Source: Microbacterium psychrotolerans (GTDB lineage Bacteria; Actinomycetota; Actinomycetes; Actinomycetales; Microbacteriaceae). From it: a DNA stretch of 64,000 bases. The stretch's first letter is position 1; every line of letters starts with the position of its first letter. Made by a program: the position numbers and the translations under genes. Below the pieces are notes generated by a model, which had not been told where the DNA came from, ran no database searches, and saw nothing but the letters and a program-made list of their open reading frames with translations. The DNA lies in assembly GCF_031085295.1 (NCBI RefSeq), contig NZ_JAVFWO010000003.1, positions 372,001 through 436,000 on the forward strand, written 5' to 3'. Positions 60,280 to 64,000 of this stretch are shown here, piece by piece.

Positions 60280-60391
60280 AGCATCCCCCTCCGTGCCGCA
60301 CGTTCCGGCGGTCCACGACTCGGGCAACACCGCCGATTACGCGAATGATATGGCGCATTCCGCCGGCCTACCAGGGGGCGCGTGCGCGGGT

Positions 60392-61153
60392 CTAGCCGAA
60401 GACGGCGATAAGAAGCAGCGCCACGAGGGGAGCGAGGATCGCCCCGAGGATCACGTGCCACACCCGCGGACGGCGGCGCTTCAGTGGCAGCAGCAGGTAC
60501 GCGCCTTCGAGAGCAAACCCGGCGAAGAAAACCCCCAGCACAACTCCGCGGGAGAATCCTGCGCGGCCCTCAACCACTGCCATCGTCTCGTTCCACCCCA
60601 ACAGCCAGGACGCTGCCGCAGTGGCCGTCAGCGCGAGCGCCAACACGACCCGCAGCGCTGGCGATTCCCATACCGCCACCGCGACGCGGCCGATAGCTGC
60701 GATGGACCGCGTGCGAAAACCCGGCCGTACGTCGTCAGTCGAGGCATCCGGTGCCCAGAGGCGCAACTGCGCCAGGAACCGGTGCCTGCGCAGGTACATC
60801 GAGCGGGGGAGGAACGGGCTCGACTTCAGCGCCAGCGGCGATAGCGCGGTCCACTGATCGGCCGAGCCTGGCAGGACCCAGCGAACCATGGGCCGTTCGA
60901 GATCCCATCGCTCGATCTCGAGCACCGCGGTACGCGGAATGCGGTGACTGCGGAACAGCCCCACGACGCGCAGCGTCTCGGAGTCGTACGAGATCCGCAT
61001 CATCGCGGACCGAGCCATCATCCAGAGCCCGGCTGCGGCCAATGCGGCGGAAAGAACGAGCAGCCAGGTCGTGCCGGCCTCGACTGCAGCCAGTGCCAGT
61101 GCGACGCCGCCGCCCGCCAGAACGGCACTTGCCAGGAGGTTCATGATCGTCAT
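60392..61153 (-). CDS. PH-like domain membrane protein of unknown function
   Basis: A 253-residue protein. Two N-terminal helices (LLASAVLAGGGVALALAAV and WLLVLSAALAAAGLWMMA) are followed by a bacterial PH-like segment (MRISYDSETLRVVGLFRSHRIPRTAVLEIER). Two or three C-terminal helices end in VIFGAI-like LAPLVALLLIAVFG. The start is uncertain: ATG at 61153 is used, but the frame is open to 61189. It shares its strand with the preceding large membrane protein, about 110 bases away. No specific role can be given. Confidence 0.6.
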   Translation of the reverse strand: MTIMNLLASAVLAGGGVALALAAVEAGTTWLLVLSAALAAAGLWMMARSAMMRISYDSETLRVVGLFRSHRIPRTAVLEIERWDLERPMVRWVLPGSADQWTALSPLALKSSPFLPRSMYLRRHRFLAQLRLWAPDASTDDVRPGFRTRSIAAIGRVAVAVWESPALRVVLALALTATAAASWLLGWNETMAVVEGRAGFSRGVVLGVFFAGFALEGAYLLLPLKRRRPRVWHVILGAILAPLVALLLIAVFG

Positions 61154-61465
61154 TCCGCGTTCGGGTCGGAATACCGTGGAAGCTGCCAACGAGTCGCCTT
61201 TCTGCGGGGCCCCGCGACATCATCCCAGAGCCGGAGACGGATACTGCGCCACCGGCGTTCTTCTGTGGATGACGGCGAGAAAGGCGCGGCGGATACCGCG
61301 GGTTGCGGCATCGCCGTCTCCGTCGAATGACGACGCCCATGCCTGGAAGCGCGTCGCGTGATGTTCGGGGACGGACGCTTCACGGCGCCCGACGATCCTC
61401 CTTCGGGACGGGAGACGCGGATGCTTCGACCCGAGGTCGCGTCGCAGCGGGTTAGGGTCGGGCCC
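61154..61465. other. Intergenic region without a recognisable gene
   Basis: About 310 bases between a leftward membrane protein gene and a rightward EVE-like gene. Short open frames exist but have no start signal or protein-like composition. No convincing promoter or palindrome was seen, although it must hold divergent promoters. Confidence 0.5.
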
Positions 61466-61933
61466 ATGGCCGAGGCATCCGATCACTGGCGCGACGCCGG
61501 CATCATCATGGGCTGGAATCCGAAGCTGTGGGACCAGTGGCCTGGCACCTATGCGGGTGTCGTGGCGGGCGTCGCGACCGGGACTCCGTTCGTGACGCAG
61601 TGGTCGGTGGGGGCCCGCAAGGAGGTGGAGCCGGGGACCGACGCGTGGCTGCTACGGCAGGGCGGGTCGTACGGGCTCATCGGGCACGGCACTGTGCTGA
61701 CGCAACCGTACGAGGACGTGCACTTCGCCGACCCGCGGCGCACGGCGAGCTTCGTCGACGTCGCGTTCGACGAGCTGGTCGTCGAGGCCGACCGCGTGCC
61801 GCGGGACGTGCTCGAGGTCGTCGTACCGGAGGTGGCGTGGCGGTTTCAGTTCCGCTCCGGAAACCGCGTCGCGCCCGAGTCGAACCGGCGGCTTCGCGGG
61901 CTGTGGCGCGAGGCGATGTCGGCGCTCGGGTGA
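61466..61933 (+). CDS. Stand-alone EVE/PUA-like domain protein
   Basis: A 155-residue protein beginning MAEASDHWRDAGIIMGWNPK. The pattern GWNPKLWDQWP, TQWSVGARKEVEPGTDAWLL, RQGGSYGLIGHGTVLTQP resembles the EVE-like module often found at the N-terminus of HNH endonucleases, where it is predicted to recognise modified bases. Here it stands alone with no nuclease domain. It could be a stand-alone reader or a remnant of a larger protein. No restriction gene is adjacent, but a DUF222/HNH-type gene lies 1.4 kb away. Confidence 0.55.
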   Translation: MAEASDHWRDAGIIMGWNPKLWDQWPGTYAGVVAGVATGTPFVTQWSVGARKEVEPGTDAWLLRQGGSYGLIGHGTVLTQPYEDVHFADPRRTASFVDVAFDELVVEADRVPRDVLEVVVPEVAWRFQFRSGNRVAPESNRRLRGLWREAMSALG

Positions 61934-62049
61934 GGCGCGGGCTCACGGCGCGCAGGTCTCATCCACGCCCTTGAGGTGCGTCCCGTCGCGTGGAATCGTC
62001 GAAGTCCCGAGGATGCCGCCGCGGGGGCGACCGGCGAAAGGACCGTCCG

Positions 62050-62514
62050 ATGTCCGACGAGCAATTCCTCACCGTTCCCTCGATTCCGGGTGAGGTGAGA
62101 GACGATCGCCATCCGGGGTCGATCGAGGTGCTGAACTGGAGCTGGCTCGTCTCCCACGCGTCTTCCGGCGGGCCGGGTGGGGGAGGCAGGGTAGGCAGAG
62201 CGGAGCTGTCCGACATCATGGTGGTGCTCCGCCTCGACTCGGCCACTCCGCTCCTGTTCGACGCCTGTGCGCGCGGCAAGCGGTTCGGCGAGGCTCTGCT
62301 GTCCGTTCGCCGGCAGGGGATGATCGGCGACTATCTCACCCTGCGCCTGAGCGACGCGGTCGTGACCACCGTCAGCACCACCCATCCGGGCGACGATCCG
62401 GTCGTGCAGACCTCGCTGGGCTTCGCGTCTGTCACGATGACGCACCAGATTCCGCAGCCCGATGGCTCGCTGGGCGACCCGGTATCGGTCACCCTCGGGC
62501 AGCAGCAGGTCTGA
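62050..62514 (+). CDS. Hcp-like protein (type VI tube-protein family), orphan
   Basis: A 154-residue protein that matches the Hcp1 beta-barrel pattern. It contains IEVLNWSWLVSHAS, GRVGRAELSDIMVVLRLDSATPLLFDAC, GKRFGEALLSVRRQG, DYLTLRLSDAVVTTVSTTHPGDDPVVQTSLGFASVTMTHQIPQ (split motifs) and a C-terminal GSLGDPVSVTLG. In Proteobacteria Hcp forms the T6SS tube. Actinobacteria lack T6SS, and none of its genes is nearby. The ATG at 62050 has a weak AAAGGA upstream. The actual role here is unknown. Confidence 0.72.
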   Translation: MSDEQFLTVPSIPGEVRDDRHPGSIEVLNWSWLVSHASSGGPGGGGRVGRAELSDIMVVLRLDSATPLLFDACARGKRFGEALLSVRRQGMIGDYLTLRLSDAVVTTVSTTHPGDDPVVQTSLGFASVTMTHQIPQPDGSLGDPVSVTLGQQQV

Positions 62515-62623
62515 CGAGCTCTTGGGCGGATTCGGCGCGTCCGTCTCAGTCGCCGCGGCGGATGCTGACGGGCGACGAAGGAGTGCATCGAAGGCCGTTG
62601 CTCAGCGACCGCGCGAGCGTCGT

Positions 62624-63103
62624 CTATGACGCGTCGGCCAGCCACGCTCGCAGCTGCTCGACGACGAACGCGTGGTCGTCGGCCTGCGGCAGGCCCGAGA
62701 CGCCGACCGTCCCGACGACGCCGACGCCCTCGATCGTGATCGGGAAGACGCCTCCGTGCGCCGCGTACCGGGCCGTGTCGAGGCGCGCATCGGTGTCGAA
62801 GTTCCTGCCCACGGCCCGGAATGACAGCCCGACCCCGAACGACGACCGGCTGTACCGCCGGGCGACGCGCGACTTGCGCTCCAGCCACCCGTCGTTGTCG
62901 GCACTCGAGCCGGGCAGCGCCGTGTGGAACACCCGCGCCTCGCCGAGCGTGATGCCGATGACGATCGGGAGCCCCGCCGCCGCGGCGGCCCCGCGCATCC
63001 GAGTGCCGAGAGCCCAGGCATCCGTCAGATCGAAGCGAGGGAGCACCAGCTCGGCCTCGTCGGCCTGGACGCGGGCGAGCTGGGCGGCGATGTCGTCGGT
63101 CAT
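62624..63103 (-). CDS. UPF0303/DUF336-like (heme-degrading domain-like) protein
   Basis: A 159-residue protein of the UPF0303 group, related to GlcG/HbpS heme-binding proteins. Typical segments are FDLTDAWALGTRMRGAAAAAGLPIVIGITLG, RVFHTALPGSSADNDGWLERKSRVARRY and YAAHGGVFPITIEGVGVVGTVGVSGLPQADDHAFVVEQL (core GVVGTVGVSGLP). The His-Gly-Gly region corresponds to the conserved ligand area of the family. The exact role is unsettled; heme or cofactor binding is possible. It is monocistronic. Confidence 0.82.
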   Translation of the reverse strand: MTDDIAAQLARVQADEAELVLPRFDLTDAWALGTRMRGAAAAAGLPIVIGITLGEARVFHTALPGSSADNDGWLERKSRVARRYSRSSFGVGLSFRAVGRNFDTDARLDTARYAAHGGVFPITIEGVGVVGTVGVSGLPQADDHAFVVEQLRAWLADAS

Positions 63104-63318
63104 GGGACGAACCTACCTACTGTCCGAGGTCGGCTCGATCGATTCGCCCTCTGTGACGGGCCGGGAGCTTGGGGGGCGATCCCGGCAGCGCGGCGTTGTG
63201 GCGGGGATTCCTCCCCAGGCAGTGGTTTCGCGGGCTGATTCGATGTTGTCCACAGAACCGGCGCTGACCAGCGCTTTTGCGGCTCACGGATGTCGGAGCC
63301 CCTCGCCAGAATCGGGGT

Positions 63319-64000
63319 ATGAACTTCCCACTCGCCGACCTCACCGGTGCCGCCGATCTGCTCGGCGACACGCTCGGTTCGGCACTCGGCAGTGAGGCGC
63401 ATCGGGCCTTATCGCACCGCGAGCTGGTCGACGCCTTGGGCGTCATCGAACGGATGGGACGGATCACGGATGCCGCTCGCATCGCGTTCGGCGGTGAGGT
63501 CGGGCGACGCGCTGACTCCGAGTTCGGAGACGATGCCATCACCGCGCAGTTCGGCTGCGTGTCGGCGCAGGAACTCGTGGAGCGCGCGACATTGGTGTCG
63601 GGCGCAACGGCGCGGGCTCGGCTGCGCGATGCGAAGGCGATCACCCGCAGGGTGACGTTGACCGGGCAGACGCGTCCGGCGCCGCTCGAGCATGCGCGGG
63701 CGGCGTTGGCTTCCGGGCGGCTCAGTGCCGATGCGCTGACCACGATCGTCGACGCACTGCGACCGCTGCTCGGGCGCTGTTCGGTCGATGAGCTCGACGC
63801 TGCTGAGTTCGAGCTTGTGGGGGGCGGCGGTGGGTGCTGCCGAGGCGCCGGCCTGCGGCATCCATGAATTGAAGGTCATGGCAACCACGTGGGCGTTGTT
63901 CCTCGACCCGGATGGCACTCTCCCCGATGAGGAGTACGCAGAGCGGATGCGCGGGATCCGCGTCAGCCGGCGGTCGCGCCGCGGTCTGCGCCGGATCTAT
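63319..64000 (+). pseudogene. DUF222 (HNH-endonuclease-type) gene with a frameshift, cut by window end
   Basis: From the ATG at 63319 the frame encodes a DUF222 N-terminus (LSHRELVDALGVIERMGRI, AHGEVGRRAD-like FGGEVGRRADSEFG, LASGRLSADALTTIVDALRPLL). In a run of six G (63819-63824) the frame is lost and a stop follows at 63865. Dropping one G restores AAVGAAEAPACGIHELKVMATTWALFLDPDGTLPDEEYAERMRG (key part LFLDPDGTLPDEEYAERM), which is normal DUF222 sequence to the window end. Either a real frameshift or a homopolymer sequencing error. DUF222 proteins usually end in an HNH nuclease, here outside the window. Confidence 0.8.

Noticed and set aside
1..64000. CRISPR array, rRNA operon, insertion sequence, prophage or replication origin
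   Set aside because: No regularly spaced repeats, rRNA sequence, transposase or integrase, phage structural gene, or dnaA-box cluster was recognised.

Overview
The window looks like a chromosomal segment of a high-GC Gram-positive actinobacterium, most likely Microbacteriaceae and plausibly Microbacterium. I infer this from the strong G/C third-position bias, the many GTG starts with 4-base start/stop overlaps, the family content (DUF222/HNH, DUF4383, class F sortase, AztABCD, RskA-like anti-sigma), and the heavily used word GGATGCC/GGCATCC. No rRNA, CRISPR array, insertion sequence or phage module was seen. One unusual tRNA-like gene lies at 52.4 kb.

Region by region. 0-4 kb: an oxidative sugar or sugar-acid pathway (SDR cut by the window edge, zinc alcohol dehydrogenase, SMP-30 lactonase, divergent IlvD/Edd dehydratase). 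4-8.2 kb: an SRPBCC protein and a MoxR-type AAA+/VWA pair. 8.2-12.5 kb: a GH130 enzyme and a translationally coupled glutaminase-MFS pair. 12.5-19.4 kb: a large LAL-type LuxR regulator divergent from a secreted subtilase that ends in a seven-repeat beta-propeller. 19.5-24.6 kb: a zinc import locus, aztB-aztD2-aztC-aztD1 divergent from aztA, with one Zur-like palindrome over both core promoters and nearly identical hairpins at both ends. 24.7-29.6 kb: small membrane protein, alpha/beta hydrolase, EamA exporter, phosphotransferase and MFS pump.

29.8-39.7 kb: one long operon of a LacI regulator, a five-gene Opp/Dpp-type ABC importer, and two GH32 fructosidases (one cytoplasmic, one Tat-exported). 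It is probably a fructan or fructo-oligosaccharide utilisation locus using a peptide-family transporter. 39.7-41.2 kb: a GNAT and a NERD protein.

41.3-52.2 kb: an amino-acid catabolic island and the most interesting part of the window. Three genes overlapping by 4 bases encode a homoserine dehydrogenase without an ACT domain, an aldehyde dehydrogenase and an aspartase. Together they would convert homoserine to aspartate semialdehyde, aspartate, then fumarate plus ammonia. Around them are an APC permease, a broken alanine racemase gene, two IclR regulators, an Lrp regulator, a Cys/Met-type PLP enzyme and a homocysteine S-methyltransferase.

52.2-64 kb: the tRNA-like gene with a truncated ORF at its 3' end, then DUF4397 protein, class F sortase, ECF sigma factor and anti-sigma factor. 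These are followed by membrane proteins, a degenerate EAL protein, an aldo/keto reductase, two more membrane proteins, a lone EVE-like domain protein, an orphan Hcp-like protein, a UPF0303 protein and a frameshifted DUF222 gene cut by the window end.
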